Positions 23,833-33,272 are shown, counted from the first letter of the stretch. The stretch: DNA of 44,031 nt from Methanohalobium sp. (GCF_018609725.1 NZ_JAHENT010000021.1:1-44031); one strand, 5' to 3'. The notes: a model not told the origin generated them from the letters alone. Translations and numbers: made by a program.

Positions 23833-24489
23833 ATGAAAGTACTGGGAGTGTCGGGGTCACCGATTGAAAATGGTAATGCAGATAGAGCTCTTCAAACAGC
23901 ACTTGAAGCAACAGGTATGGAAACTGAATTTGTAAGATTGAGAAATTATAGCATCGAACCCTGTATTGCATGTCTAAAATGTGTAAACACCAATGTTTGC
24001 ATATTCGAAGACGGAGGCAATGTACTGGCGGAAAAAGCCAAAAATGCTGATGCTTTGATTGTTGCCGGATATACACCCTACTCTACACTGGATTCCCGCT
24101 CAAAAGCGTTTATAGAAAGATTATATCCCCTCAGGCACAAATACGGGTTCATGCAGGGCAAACCCGGTGGAGCAGTTATTACATGTGCAGTGCCCGGGTC
24201 ATGCGAAATGTTGCCTCCTGCATGTGATAACGGTGTCAATGCTGTTATGTATTATATGATGGAAGAGGGTATGAATTTTGTAGGGTCTGCCACAGTGTTG
24301 GGGAATCTTCCATGTATAAAATGTGGTTACGGCGATGAATGTGACCTCACCGGTATAAAAATGATGTATGGTACTGAGGCTACTGTGGAATCAGTAGGGG
24401 TTAACAGTTTTGAAGACCAGCCCGAAGCAGTTGAGGCCGCCAAAACACTGGGTAAAAATATCGCTGAAGCATTAAAATCAAACGAATAA
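23833..24489 (+). CDS. Iron-sulfur flavoprotein of the Isf family, copy 2
   Basis: A 218-aa tandem paralogue of the preceding gene, alignable from end to end without visible gaps except at the C-terminus. It keeps the FMN loop (GVSGSPIENGNAD), the four-cysteine motif CIACLKCVNTNVC (44-56) and the distal CIKCGYGDEC. It has an AGGAGTGA ribosome site; a TATA-like ACATATAATT at about 23763-23772 could give separate transcription. Divergence is spread along the protein, so the duplication is not recent. Both copies retain all cysteines, which argues that both are active. Confidence 0.85.
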   Translation: MKVLGVSGSPIENGNADRALQTALEATGMETEFVRLRNYSIEPCIACLKCVNTNVCIFEDGGNVLAEKAKNADALIVAGYTPYSTLDSRSKAFIERLYPLRHKYGFMQGKPGGAVITCAVPGSCEMLPPACDNGVNAVMYYMMEEGMNFVGSATVLGNLPCIKCGYGDECDLTGIKMMYGTEATVESVGVNSFEDQPEAVEAAKTLGKNIAEALKSNE

Positions 24490-24502
24490 TTCTGTTTGGG
24501 AT

Positions 24503-25549
24503 TTATACCTTAAATCTAAGTAGTGCCGCTATTCCACCCAGAGAATCCAGTTTCTTACCGGGCTCAAATTCGGTACTGAAAACAACTACTTTCCCCTGTG
24601 CCTGTTCCACAGATTGTAAAAGGGTATCTATATCAATTTCTTCTTTTTCTCTTTCCTGCCTCAGCATTTCATCTGTTATTAAAAGCGTTTCTACCGCGCC
24701 AAAATAGATAGCATTTTCCACTTCTTCAATTCCGTATTCTGCTTTGCCATCTGTAGCCATTTCCTTTAAAAGTTCATCCATTAAAGAAGATTCCCTGGCT
24801 ATCCGGGATTGTTCCATAATCCTATCTACTGCGCCTCTTTTCAGAACTTCCTGATATCCGCTCATACCAATAGATGAAGTATCCTCTATAACCGCACTTG
24901 ATGCTATCTCGGGTTCTTTATTTTTGAAAAAATCCATGAAATCTTCCTTGGTAAAACCTGGTCCAGCCACAACAATAGCTTCAGAACCAGGAGCTGCATG
25001 TTTTAACTGGTCCAGGATGTTTTCAAAAAAGACTTCTCTTAATGTACCCTCACCTTTACCCGATGACTGGGTGATATGAGAATATTGTTCAATTCCATAA
25101 TGACGTACTAACCCTATGTCCGCATCTCCTTCCTCAATCGCAACAATAACAACTTTCGGTTTCTTGGATGCCGCTTCTGCTTCATCGATTCTTTCAAGCT
25201 GGTCTTTTTTCCAAGTTTTAATTATGGAAACATCTGTCCCGTCCTCGATATTGAGAGTATGGTAATATCCCTGATCCATCCCCTGTTCAATCAAACCATT
25301 TATCCTTAAACGGTTGGAAAATTTGTGAAATTCAAGTGAATCCACTCTTATACCAAGTCTTGTGGTTTTTTTCTCGGATTTTTCAGGTCGAAGTTTATCA
25401 GTATCAGAATCTGCCTTTCTTTTGGTTAGTGCAAATATAAAGTCTCCTTTTTCAATTATATACTTCAGATGCCACAGGTCGTCCAATGTTTCTGGTATTA
25501 GCGAGATTTCACCTTCCCTGCCTTTTAAGTTACGTTTTGTCACCCTCAT
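24503..25549 (-). CDS. pelA: Pelota (Dom34) ribosome rescue factor
   Basis: A 348-aa archaeal Pelota of usual length. Domain 1, the Sm-like N-terminal domain, is residues 1-130 (MRVTKRNLKGREGEISLIPET). Domain 2 follows to about 260 (KVVIVAIEEGDADIGLVRHYG), with no GGQ motif as in release factors. Domain 3, about 265-348, is the eRF1-like C-terminal domain (VETLLITDEMLR). It enters stalled ribosomes with an EF1-alpha-like GTPase and splits them with ABCE1. rqcH lies immediately upstream on the same strand (22 bases), joining rescue and tailing of stalled chains. Confidence 0.94.
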   Translation of the reverse strand: MRVTKRNLKGREGEISLIPETLDDLWHLKYIIEKGDFIFALTKRKADSDTDKLRPEKSEKKTTRLGIRVDSLEFHKFSNRLRINGLIEQGMDQGYYHTLNIEDGTDVSIIKTWKKDQLERIDEAEAASKKPKVVIVAIEEGDADIGLVRHYGIEQYSHITQSSGKGEGTLREVFFENILDQLKHAAPGSEAIVVAGPGFTKEDFMDFFKNKEPEIASSAVIEDTSSIGMSGYQEVLKRGAVDRIMEQSRIARESSLMDELLKEMATDGKAEYGIEEVENAIYFGAVETLLITDEMLRQEREKEEIDIDTLLQSVEQAQGKVVVFSTEFEPGKKLDSLGGIAALLRFKV

Positions 25550-25571
25550 ATATACAGTTCTCTCCGTTTAA

Positions 25572-27584
25572 TTAAAAGTCCTTTCTATCCTTGATGTCGG
25601 ATTCTCCGGGTGGAAGCATATTAGATATCTGGTCAGGTGAGGCTATGTTTTTTACAAAATGAACGTCTTTTAACTGCTCCATATATAGTTTGTATATTTT
25701 CTTTGCCAAATCACTCTGGCTATACTTCCCAGGCATTAATTCGATTATGTATTTTCCATTCTTTTTCACTGCATCTAATGGTCCACCTATAACCCTTGTT
25801 TCATTTTCAAGTTCAAGTCCTATCGCCACACTCACGGGAACGTTTTTAAAGTAATTACGAGCGCCTCTGATTATAAATGACCCTTTTTTCAGAAATTCTC
25901 CGGATTCTGGAGTTTTTGAAACCTGATTGGGATACACCCAGTAACAATCACCACTGAACTGTCCCGATTTCCAGATGCTTGAATATGACACAACAAATTG
26001 TGCCACCTCATACATAGTCTGCTCAGGAACATTATAACGTTTTGATTTGACAATCGCCAGTGGCGCTCCTGGAACCTGTGTATGGAGCACAATATCCTGC
26101 TTTTCCATGTATTTTTTAAATATCTCTTCATTGGTATCCGCGTCTCTCCCACCAACAACGAGAAATCCATCGGATGATATAAACCATCTAAAGCGTGTAT
26201 ACCAGTGTTTTTTACGTATTACTTTACGTTTTCTTGTCTGTTGCTGAGGTTTATCCCTGTTTTCCATAATTCGTTTTGTTTCTTCTATTGCACGGAGAGC
26301 CCCTTCACGCTTTTTCATAACCCGTTTGGCCTTTTCATAATATGTCTGTGCATTCTGTGGAACTGAATAACGGATATCAAGAGTTGTTTTTGTACCGTCA
26401 AGGTCCATTACAATTGTTCCTGATTTGGGGTCTATACTCTGGATTAATTTTGCAGAAGGGATATTATCCGCTTCTCTAAGTTTGGATTTTATATCATCCC
26501 ATGAATACCCACTTTTACGGGCATTGGTCAAAACAGTGAGCACTTCTTCAACAAGCGGGTAATGTGCATATATTGCTTCTGCTATCGAATTGTATTTGTT
26601 GACTTCTTTTTCAAATTTTTCAATAGCTGCCTGCTGCTGCTGAAGCCGTCTCTGATATATATCCACTTTTTCTTTTTTGGCAGATTCCTGGATTTTTCTT
26701 TCAGCTTCTACAACCTCTTTTCCGAAGAATTCGTCCAGAGCCTTGTTGAACGAATCAAAATATTCTTTTTCATAATTCTTGTATTGTTCAAGCTCAAAAG
26801 GAAGCACATCAACATGTTCTGATTGATTATTTGTTTTCTGTTTTATTATACAGGGGTTAAGTTCACCGGTAACAATCGGGGTAAATACATCTTTTAAAGA
26901 ATCAGTAAGTTTGGATATTTCATCTAAAGTAACATCATCTACTGGTTTATTTTTATCTACCCCAGCCCTTGCACATACCTCTTCTGCAAGCAGTCCTCCA
27001 AGATTGAAACTGGTTGCTATTGTGCGTACTACATCATCTTCACTGGAAGAAAACGCCTGTTCAAGGTCATCTTTTTCTGCCTCAAGTGGGCTAATCTGGG
27101 ATTCAGGGTATTCATATATCTCACCGCCCTGAATTTTACGACCTCTGAATGTTCTGGGCTTCATAGGGAGAATGATTTTGCGTTCATTGTTAAGAAGAAT
27201 AACATTACCCTGTGAGAAGAATTCAGCAATCAGTATCGTATCGACATCTCCCTTTGAGATACCTATCTCCACAATCCTGTCAAAATCGTATTGCCTGATA
27301 AAAGTGATTCGACCGCCCATTATATGTTTTCTAAGAAGCATGGGGAATGGACCCGGCATTTTAGGATTAGAGCGGAGGTGCTTGCTTAAATGTATCCGTT
27401 TTCCTGACTCGATAACCAGATTATCCCTGCCAAAACGGGGTATATAAATGTTTATTCTGACTTCATCAGGTGTTGGCTGGTATATCTTGTTGATTTTTGA
27501 ATCAACTATAGAATTAGAACCTTCTGATAATTCTGATATAAGGGCGGATATATCAGCACTTGACATCTCTTGTTTCTTTTTCAT
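25572..27584 (-). CDS. rqcH: Ribosome quality control protein RqcH (NFACT/NEMF family)
   Basis: A 670-aa archaeal NFACT protein. The NFACT-N domain (1-220: SSADISALISELSEG, SKINKIYQPTPDEVRINIYIP) and a helix-hairpin-helix region are followed by a coiled-coil middle (about 285-450, rich in K/E/Q: KIQESAKKEKVDIYQRRLQQQQ) and an NFACT-R domain (about 470-570: HWYTRFRWFISSDGFLVVGGRDADTNE). It binds split 50S-peptidyl-tRNA complexes and directs C-terminal tailing of stalled chains. It forms an operon with pelA. No clear ribosome site precedes the ATG at 27584; a CCTTATAG box about 30 bases upstream suggests a leaderless transcript. ATG 27566 is an alternative start. Confidence 0.93.
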   Translation of the reverse strand: MKKKQEMSSADISALISELSEGSNSIVDSKINKIYQPTPDEVRINIYIPRFGRDNLVIESGKRIHLSKHLRSNPKMPGPFPMLLRKHIMGGRITFIRQYDFDRIVEIGISKGDVDTILIAEFFSQGNVILLNNERKIILPMKPRTFRGRKIQGGEIYEYPESQISPLEAEKDDLEQAFSSSEDDVVRTIATSFNLGGLLAEEVCARAGVDKNKPVDDVTLDEISKLTDSLKDVFTPIVTGELNPCIIKQKTNNQSEHVDVLPFELEQYKNYEKEYFDSFNKALDEFFGKEVVEAERKIQESAKKEKVDIYQRRLQQQQAAIEKFEKEVNKYNSIAEAIYAHYPLVEEVLTVLTNARKSGYSWDDIKSKLREADNIPSAKLIQSIDPKSGTIVMDLDGTKTTLDIRYSVPQNAQTYYEKAKRVMKKREGALRAIEETKRIMENRDKPQQQTRKRKVIRKKHWYTRFRWFISSDGFLVVGGRDADTNEEIFKKYMEKQDIVLHTQVPGAPLAIVKSKRYNVPEQTMYEVAQFVVSYSSIWKSGQFSGDCYWVYPNQVSKTPESGEFLKKGSFIIRGARNYFKNVPVSVAIGLELENETRVIGGPLDAVKKNGKYIIELMPGKYSQSDLAKKIYKLYMEQLKDVHFVKNIASPDQISNMLPPGESDIKDRKDF

Positions 27585-27727
27585 AGTCGACAGAAAATGT
27601 CAGATTCTACTATAAGGTTTATCCTTAAAAATAGGGCAAAAATAAAGTATAAAATAAAATCCATAATAATAAGTATAGAATACAATCTGTACTCCCTTAT
27701 CAACAAGACAGGACAAAAACCAACAAC

Positions 27728-28903
27728 ATGAACGATAAAACACTGCGTTTTCTAAAAAAAAGGTTTCAGGATTATTATCAGGATGCACATATACATTTAC
27801 CTCCTGAATATACATCCCGTGAATGGGGATTCATCCTCTTTGATGATATGCCAAAAACTGTGATGCGCCGCCACATGGCTTTCGGATCATCAGGTGAACT
27901 ACAGGACTATTTTTCATGGACAGTTCCAGCACACGCTTATTATTCTGTAGCGTATTATGAATACCCCAATGCATCCAATATGAAAGATAAGAACTGGTTA
28001 CAATCGGATTTAATATTTGACCTTGATGCAGACCACCTCCCCCATGTACCCGATTCATATCCCGAAATGCTGGAGAATGTAAAACAGGAAGCTTTGAAAC
28101 TTTACGATTTTCTATCTGATGATTTTGGGTTTGGAGAAGATGATATAAACATCGTATTTTCAGGCGGTAGAGGTTATCACTTTCATATATCTCATCCATC
28201 TGTAAGGTCGCTGGGCAGTGCTGAAAGACGTGAAATCGTAGATTATATCAGTGGCAGGGGTCTTGATATAAGCCAGATAATAGGGAAAAGTTATGTTAGC
28301 GGTGATTCAGGGAGACGCGATGCAAGTATGTTTGTATTTCCTTCGGAAAACGATGGAGGATGGGGAGCAAAAATTAACCGCTATATCATATCCTACATTT
28401 CAAACATAGTTAACAGTAACAAACCTATTAAAAAACTGACAGATTTTAGCGGTGTTGGCAAAACAACCGCTGAAAAACTAGTCAACATTTTCAATGATGA
28501 AAAACAACTTTCATTGTTGAAAAAAGGCAAAATCGATATGGTATCAAATACTTCAAAAAATTTATTTGAACACTTGGGAAAACAGGCTGTTGATAATTTA
28601 ATTGCCAATGTAGATGAACCGGTTACTGCTGATGTAAAACGTCTTATAAGAGTTCCGGGTTCACTTCATGGTGGTTCAGGTTTAAGGGTGACAACCCTTT
28701 CAGCTTCAGAACTGGAAGACTTCAAACCTCTCGAAAATGCTGTCGTTTTCAAAGATAATCCAATTACAGTAAATGTAACCCAGCCTTCTATTATAGAAAT
28801 GAAAGGTAATAAATACCATGTGGATGAGGGTGTACAGGATTTGCCCGAATATGCAGCAATCTATTTAATGTGCAGAGGGGGTGCTGAATACGGATCGAAC
28901 TGA
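27728..28903 (+). CDS. priS: DNA primase small (catalytic) subunit PriS
   Basis: A 391-aa archaeo-eukaryotic primase subunit. The catalytic aspartates are in DLIFDLDADH (94-103), and the nucleotide-binding SGGRGYHFH is at 145-153. A later RVPGSLHGGSGLRV (about 313-326) belongs to the same core. It makes RNA or mixed primers together with PriL, encoded elsewhere. The stop overlaps gins51 by 23 bases, a frequent archaeal pairing. There is no ribosome site before the ATG, so a leaderless mRNA is likely; the 143-base gap to rqcH holds the two divergent promoters and nothing else recognisable. Confidence 0.94.
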   Translation: MNDKTLRFLKKRFQDYYQDAHIHLPPEYTSREWGFILFDDMPKTVMRRHMAFGSSGELQDYFSWTVPAHAYYSVAYYEYPNASNMKDKNWLQSDLIFDLDADHLPHVPDSYPEMLENVKQEALKLYDFLSDDFGFGEDDINIVFSGGRGYHFHISHPSVRSLGSAERREIVDYISGRGLDISQIIGKSYVSGDSGRRDASMFVFPSENDGGWGAKINRYIISYISNIVNSNKPIKKLTDFSGVGKTTAEKLVNIFNDEKQLSLLKKGKIDMVSNTSKNLFEHLGKQAVDNLIANVDEPVTADVKRLIRVPGSLHGGSGLRVTTLSASELEDFKPLENAVVFKDNPITVNVTQPSIIEMKGNKYHVDEGVQDLPEYAAIYLMCRGGAEYGSN

Positions 28904-29618
28904 ACTCAAGAATAAACTAAGGGAAGAACGAAACCCTTCTATTAACAAAATCCCGCCTGATTTTTACAAAAGGGTCCAGGACTACATAATAGAACTGGAA
29001 AACGAAATTAAAAACATAAACAACCCCCGTTCTGTAGAATCCAAAATGCTTGAAGATGAACTGGAAAGTGCCATCATTGATGTAGAAAATATATTCATCT
29101 ACAGAATCAAAAAAATTACCTCATATGCTAAATCCCATGCTTTTTCCAAAAATCCATCAAAAAACGACCTTGACAAACTTCTGTCTGAAGAAAGAAAGGT
29201 GTACGATTCCATACTTTCTGCCATCCATACATCCCATAAGGAGCTAATTGAACCCATAATAAATCCTGAAGTAAGGGATAAAAGTAGCAGTCAAACTGAA
29301 AATACAGATGCAGAACCAGAGCAGCCGATAGAAGAAGTTAAAAATCCACAGGAAACCACTGCCGCTCCATCAAACAGTGATACCGAAAAATCCGAAAAAA
29401 GTGAAATAGATAAAAACGAATCTAAAACCAGTTCCAATAGCAAAAATGATATAAATGAAGAGTACGTTGTTGTCCGAGCATTGAAAGATATACCTACATT
29501 CAAAGCTGTAGACAGTCGTAATTATAAACTAAATTCCGAAGATGTTGTTGTTTTACCAGCTCCCAATGCCAACGGACTTGTTAAGCGAAACGCAGCACAA
29601 CTCATTAAAATCAATTAA
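28881..29618 (+). CDS. GINS complex subunit (Gins51/GINS15 type)
   Basis: A 245-aa subunit of the replicative CMG-like helicase. The helical A domain is about residues 10-130 (IPPDFYKRVQDYIIELENEI), and the small B domain lies at the C-terminus (about 195-245: EYVVVRALKDIPTFKAVDSRNYKLNSEDVV), the A-B order of Gins51. Between them is an unusually acidic, low-complexity linker rich in S/E/N/K (about 135-190). The start is a GTG at 28881 directly after GAGGGG and inside priS; no better in-frame start exists before the conserved region. Translation is likely coupled to priS. Confidence 0.88.
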   Translation: MLNTDRTELKNKLREERNPSINKIPPDFYKRVQDYIIELENEIKNINNPRSVESKMLEDELESAIIDVENIFIYRIKKITSYAKSHAFSKNPSKNDLDKLLSEERKVYDSILSAIHTSHKELIEPIINPEVRDKSSSQTENTDAEPEQPIEEVKNPQETTAAPSNSDTEKSEKSEIDKNESKTSSNSKNDINEEYVVVRALKDIPTFKAVDSRNYKLNSEDVVVLPAPNANGLVKRNAAQLIKIN

Positions 29619-29648
29619 AATTTATCGAAGTAATAAAAGGTGTTTATC

Positions 29649-29927
29649 ATGAAATTTCCAAAAAAGATGAGGACACATTGCCCTTTCTGTAAAATGCATA
29701 CAGAACATAAAATCGAAAAGGCGAAAAAAGGTAAAGAATCATCAATGACCCACATCACAAGACAGAAAAAACGCAGATCAGGTATTGGTAACGATGGAAA
29801 GTTCTCAAAGGTACCTGGTGGAGATAAACCTACAAAAAAGGTGAGAATTAAATACAGCTGTACCAAATGTGGGAAATCACATCAGAGACCAGGTTTTAGA
29901 ACCAAACGATTTGAATTCAAAGAATAA
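29649..29927 (+). CDS. rpl44e: Ribosomal protein L44e
   Basis: A 92-aa large-subunit protein of normal length. The start [20 protein letters not shown] and the distal [12 protein letters not shown] supply the four zinc cysteines, and the basic loop [18 protein letters not shown] is the usual rRNA-binding extension. I use the ATG at 29649, with AAGGTG six bases earlier; a GTG at 29640 overlaps that site. It pairs with rps27e, as in most archaea. Confidence 0.95.
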   Translation: MKFPKKMRTHCPFCKMHTEHKIEKAKKGKESSMTHITRQKKRRSGIGNDGKFSKVPGGDKPTKKVRIKYSCTKCGKSHQRPGFRTKRFEFKE

Positions 29928-29948
29928 TCAAAACACAGAGGGACGAAT

Positions 29949-30134
29949 ATGAATAGTACTAACTGGCCAAAAAGCCGATTCTTGCGTGTAAAATGCAACG
30001 ACTGTGAAAATGAACAGATAATATTTGGTAGTGCAAGCAGAGAAATTACCTGTACTATGTGCGGTAGAACTCTTGCCGAACCGACCGGTGGTAAATCAAC
30101 CATCAAAACACACATCATAGAAGTTCTTGAATAA
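29949..30134 (+). CDS. rps27e: Ribosomal protein S27e
   Basis: A 61-aa small-subunit protein with the four-cysteine zinc ribbon CNDC (about residues 16-19) and CTMC (35-38), and the conserved end [15 protein letters not shown]. It begins 21 bases after rpl44e with GAGGGA before ATG. Gene order rpl44e-rps27e-aif2a is a standard archaeal translation cluster. Confidence 0.95.
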   Translation: MNSTNWPKSRFLRVKCNDCENEQIIFGSASREITCTMCGRTLAEPTGGKSTIKTHIIEVLE

Positions 30135-30166
30135 AAAGTAAATAAAAAGAGAACTAATAGTGGTAT

Positions 30167-30982
30167 ATGATGGACAAAAATAATAACGAATGGCCAAATG
30201 TAGGCGATTTTGTAGTATGCACCGTGAAAAATGTGACTGATTTTGGTGCATACGTCACCCTTGATGAGTATGGAGATAAAGAGGGCTTTATCCATATTTC
30301 TGAAATCAAAGCCGGCTGGGTAAAATACGTCCGTGATTATGTACGTGAAGGACAGAAAATTGTCTGTAAGGTTTTGAAAGTAGACCCTAACAGACGGCAT
30401 ATAGACCTTTCATTAAAAGATGTCAATGAGCATCAAAAACGTGAAAAAATCCAGCAGTGGAAAAACGAACAGAAAGCATCCAAATGGTTACAGTTTGTTG
30501 CAGAAGAAACAGGTACAGATGAAAAAACACTGAGTAACCTGAAATCTATATTTACTGACGAATTTGGAAGCCCCTATGCGGCATTTGAAGAAGCCGCGAT
30601 GTATGGGGAGGATGCTTTTGAAAACATAAAAATTGACAAATCACTGGAAGAAAAAATAACCAAAATCGCCCAGGATAATATAAAAATACCGTATGTAGAA
30701 ATTGCTGGATATGTAGACCTTACAAGCAACGCACCAGACGGTATAGAAAATATTAAAAAAGCCCTCAAAGATGCTGACAGTACAAAGGAAAACTACAGCA
30801 GCAATGTAAAAATTGATATCAGTTATACCGGTGCCCCCAGATATCGTATCAAAGTCAATGCCCCGGATTATAAAACCGCAGAAAATGCACTGAAAAATGC
30901 TGCTGAAACTGCTACAAACACCATCAGAGATTTGGGTGGAAAAGGTGAATTCTACAGACACATTGAAGCAACCAGTGCATAA
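30167..30982 (+). CDS. Translation initiation factor aIF2 alpha subunit
   Basis: A 271-aa protein that, with aIF2 beta and gamma, brings initiator tRNA to the small subunit. The N-terminal S1 RNA-binding domain spans about residues 10-86 (GDFVVCTVKNVTDFGAYVTL, EGFIHISEI, HIDLSLKDV), a helical domain follows to about 170, and the C-terminal alpha/beta domain (about 175-265) binds gamma. The gene starts ATGATG with GTGG upstream; the second ATG is possible. It sits between rps27e and nop10, the usual archaeal order. Confidence 0.95.
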   Translation: MMDKNNNEWPNVGDFVVCTVKNVTDFGAYVTLDEYGDKEGFIHISEIKAGWVKYVRDYVREGQKIVCKVLKVDPNRRHIDLSLKDVNEHQKREKIQQWKNEQKASKWLQFVAEETGTDEKTLSNLKSIFTDEFGSPYAAFEEAAMYGEDAFENIKIDKSLEEKITKIAQDNIKIPYVEIAGYVDLTSNAPDGIENIKKALKDADSTKENYSSNVKIDISYTGAPRYRIKVNAPDYKTAENALKNAAETATNTIRDLGGKGEFYRHIEATSA

Positions 30983-31010
30983 TTTTTTTTATTAATTTTT
31001 ATTGATTGCA

Positions 31011-31178
31011 ATGGGATATAAAATACGCAAATGCAAACAATGCAGTAGGTATACACTGGAAGAATCCTGTCCATATTGTGGTGATAAAACAGTTAACCCG
31101 TGTCCAGCTCGTTTTTCTCCTGCTGACAGATATGGAAAATACCGAAGACAAAATAAGCAAACCGAGGACACAGTATGA
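31011..31178 (+). CDS. nop10: H/ACA RNP protein Nop10
   Basis: A 55-aa protein missed by length-limited gene calling. The N-terminal zinc ribbon MGYKIRKCKQCSRYTLEE then CPYCG has cysteines at 8, 11, 20 and 23. The conserved NPCPARFSPADRYGKYRR follows, the segment that contacts Cbf5. Nop10 is a core part of H/ACA guide RNPs that make pseudouridine in rRNA and tRNA. The stop overlaps the start of the PAC2 gene as ATGA, and the gene follows aif2a by 28 bases. Position and motif make the call firm. Confidence 0.96.
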   Translation: MGYKIRKCKQCSRYTLEESCPYCGDKTVNPCPARFSPADRYGKYRRQNKQTEDTV

Positions 31179-31945
31179 AGGAAACAGAAATAATCCGCTT
31201 AAAAGATGACGTCCAGTTGAACAATCCCATAATGTTTGTAGGACTTCCTGGAGTAGGTCATGTTGGAAAACTTGTAGTGGAACACCTGATAGAAAATCTG
31301 GAAGGTGAGAAAGTTATAGAAATATATTCTCCATACTTCCCGCCACAAGTACTGGTAAACAATGACAATACTATAAAGCTTGTAAACAATGAAATCTATG
31401 CCTGTAATATCAATGGTCAGGATATACTGATATTAGCCGGAGACCATCAGAGTTCAACAAATGAAGGGCATTATGAACTTGGCAGCCTTTATCTCGACCT
31501 TGCCGAAGAATTCGGTGTATCAAAAATATATACCCTGGGCGGATTTCCTACAGGTGAATTCAACCACAATGAAGGCGTAATTGGCGCTGTAAACAATATC
31601 AATCTTGTAGAAGAACTTGAAGGCTACGGGGTAGAATTCAGAGAAAATGAACCCGGTAATGGTATTGTTGGTGCATCAGGCTTAATTCTTGGCCTTTGTG
31701 ATTTCAGAAATATTGATGCTGCCTGTCTTATGGGATTAACATCAGGATACATAGTAGACCCAAAAAGTGCACAATCCATACTGCGTGTAATTGACAGGAT
31801 ACTGGATATCGAAATCGATGAGGAAGAACTGGAAAAAAGAGCCAAAGAAATGGAAAAAGTTGTCGAGAAAATTAAGACAATGAAAGAACAACAGGATTCA
31901 GGAAACCTACCACAAAAGGATGAAGATATAAACTACATCATCTGA
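31175..31945 (+). CDS. PAC2 family (proteasome assembly chaperone-like) protein
   Basis: A 256-aa protein of the PAC2/PF09754 family: NPIMFVGLPGVGHVGKLVVEHLIE (17-40), SPYFPPQVLV, ILILAGDHQSS (about 90) and IYTLGGFPTGEF (about 122). These match archaeal homologues of eukaryotic proteasome assembly chaperone 2, although activity in archaea is not settled. The C-terminus is a charged coiled coil (about 210-245: EEELEKRAKEMEKVVEKIK). It overlaps nop10 by four bases, so translation is coupled. It is followed by endoQ after 13 bases. Confidence 0.9.
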   Translation: MKETEIIRLKDDVQLNNPIMFVGLPGVGHVGKLVVEHLIENLEGEKVIEIYSPYFPPQVLVNNDNTIKLVNNEIYACNINGQDILILAGDHQSSTNEGHYELGSLYLDLAEEFGVSKIYTLGGFPTGEFNHNEGVIGAVNNINLVEELEGYGVEFRENEPGNGIVGASGLILGLCDFRNIDAACLMGLTSGYIVDPKSAQSILRVIDRILDIEIDEEELEKRAKEMEKVVEKIKTMKEQQDSGNLPQKDEDINYII

Positions 31946-31958
31946 AAGGAGCTTTTTT

Positions 31959-33200
31959 ATGCAAATCAATGCCGACCTCCACCTACATTCTAAGTATTCA
32001 ATGGCTACTTCTCAAAAAATGAATTTACCGACAATGGCAGAGGAGGCAGGCAAGAAAGGGATCGACCTTGTTGGTACAGGTGACTGCACTCATCCCAAAT
32101 GGCTGCAGGAGATTAAAAAAGCCTCATTAGATGATGAAAACATCCAGATTAACGATACCCATTTTTCGCTTACAACCGAAATCGAGGATAAAAATCGAGT
32201 TCACCATGTATTGATTCTTCCATCAATATCAAAGGCTGAAGAACTTGCCGAAATCATCGGCAAACATGGTGACATTGAATCAGACGGAAGACCTTCCGTC
32301 AGAATGGATGGATGTGATATCGCTGAAGCCGCAAGAGATACAGGTGCATTAATCGGCCCATCTCATGCATTCACTCCATGGACTGCCATCTATGCTGCTC
32401 ATGATTCACTTGAAGACTGTTATGGTGACATGACCGATTACATATCCTTTGTGGAATTAGGGTTAAGCGCGGATAGTGATTATGCAGACAGAATTAAGGA
32501 ACTGCACCGACTAACCTTTCTTACCAATTCTGATGCTCATTCCCCTTGGTCGAACAAGCTTGCCAGAGAATTTACACGGTTTGAAGTAACCGATATCAGT
32601 TTTGAAGGAATCGAGAAAGCCATATTAAGAAAAGAAGGCTATAATGCCACACTTAATGTTGGTTTCTTCCCACAAGAAGGTAAATACAACGAATCCGCCT
32701 GTGTAAGCTCCAAATGTTTGAATCACTATAATTACGAGAAAGCAAGTTCATTAAACTGGAAGTGTCCATGCGGTGGCAGAATTAAAAAAGGTGTATATGA
32801 CAGGGTAAATGAGCTTGCCAATTTTGATAATCCCCAACATCCAGACTACAGGCCGGAATACATCCACCTTATACCGCTTGCAGAAATCATTATGAAAGCA
32901 CTGGGACACTCCAGCATCAATACAAAAGGCGTGGCAAGAGCCTGGAATACACTGATTAAAGAATTTGGTAGTGAAATAGCAGTCCTTGTGGATGCAGAAC
33001 TTGAAGCTCTTGACGTGGATGAAAGAATAATCGATGCCATTGTTGCATTCAGGAAGGGGGATGTAATACTTCACCCAGGTGGTGGAGGGCAATACGGATG
33101 GATTGAACTGCCAGAAAAAACGGTTAACAAATCACAATCCAGATCTGTTTCAGAAAATAAATCCAGTCCAAATGGTCAGAGTTCACTTCTGGATTATTAA
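31959..33200 (+). CDS. endoQ: Endonuclease Q, DNA repair
   Basis: A 413-aa PHP-family nuclease that cuts DNA 5' of deaminated bases (hypoxanthine, uracil, xanthine). The PHP metal site begins INADLHLHSKYS (3-14), followed by LVGTGDCTHPKW (about 36-47), GPSHAFTPW (about 132-140) and LTNSDAHSPW (about 187-196). A zinc finger (CVSSKCLNHY...WKCPCGGR, about 248-272) and a C-terminal helical region follow, as in EndoQ proteins. The start has AAGGAG. The final 30 residues are serine and asparagine rich. It ends the information-processing operon that begins at priS. Confidence 0.9.
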   Translation: MQINADLHLHSKYSMATSQKMNLPTMAEEAGKKGIDLVGTGDCTHPKWLQEIKKASLDDENIQINDTHFSLTTEIEDKNRVHHVLILPSISKAEELAEIIGKHGDIESDGRPSVRMDGCDIAEAARDTGALIGPSHAFTPWTAIYAAHDSLEDCYGDMTDYISFVELGLSADSDYADRIKELHRLTFLTNSDAHSPWSNKLAREFTRFEVTDISFEGIEKAILRKEGYNATLNVGFFPQEGKYNESACVSSKCLNHYNYEKASSLNWKCPCGGRIKKGVYDRVNELANFDNPQHPDYRPEYIHLIPLAEIIMKALGHSSINTKGVARAWNTLIKEFGSEIAVLVDAELEALDVDERIIDAIVAFRKGDVILHPGGGGQYGWIELPEKTVNKSQSRSVSENKSSPNGQSSLLDY

Positions 33201-33217
33201 TTCTCGATACTTATATA

Positions 33218-33268
33218 ATGGATAAAAACGTTGTAAACCAGTTACTTGAAAATGAACAAATTCAATAA
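33218..33268 (+). other. Short open frame before the tRNA, uncertain
   Basis: An ATG-to-TAA frame of 16 codons (MDKNVVNQLLENEQIQ) lies just before the tRNA gene. Its ATG is inside TTATATAATGG, which is also the best TATA candidate for the tRNA. It has no ribosome site. It may be chance or the head of a displaced gene. Confidence 0.15.
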
Positions 33269-33272
33269 CTAT

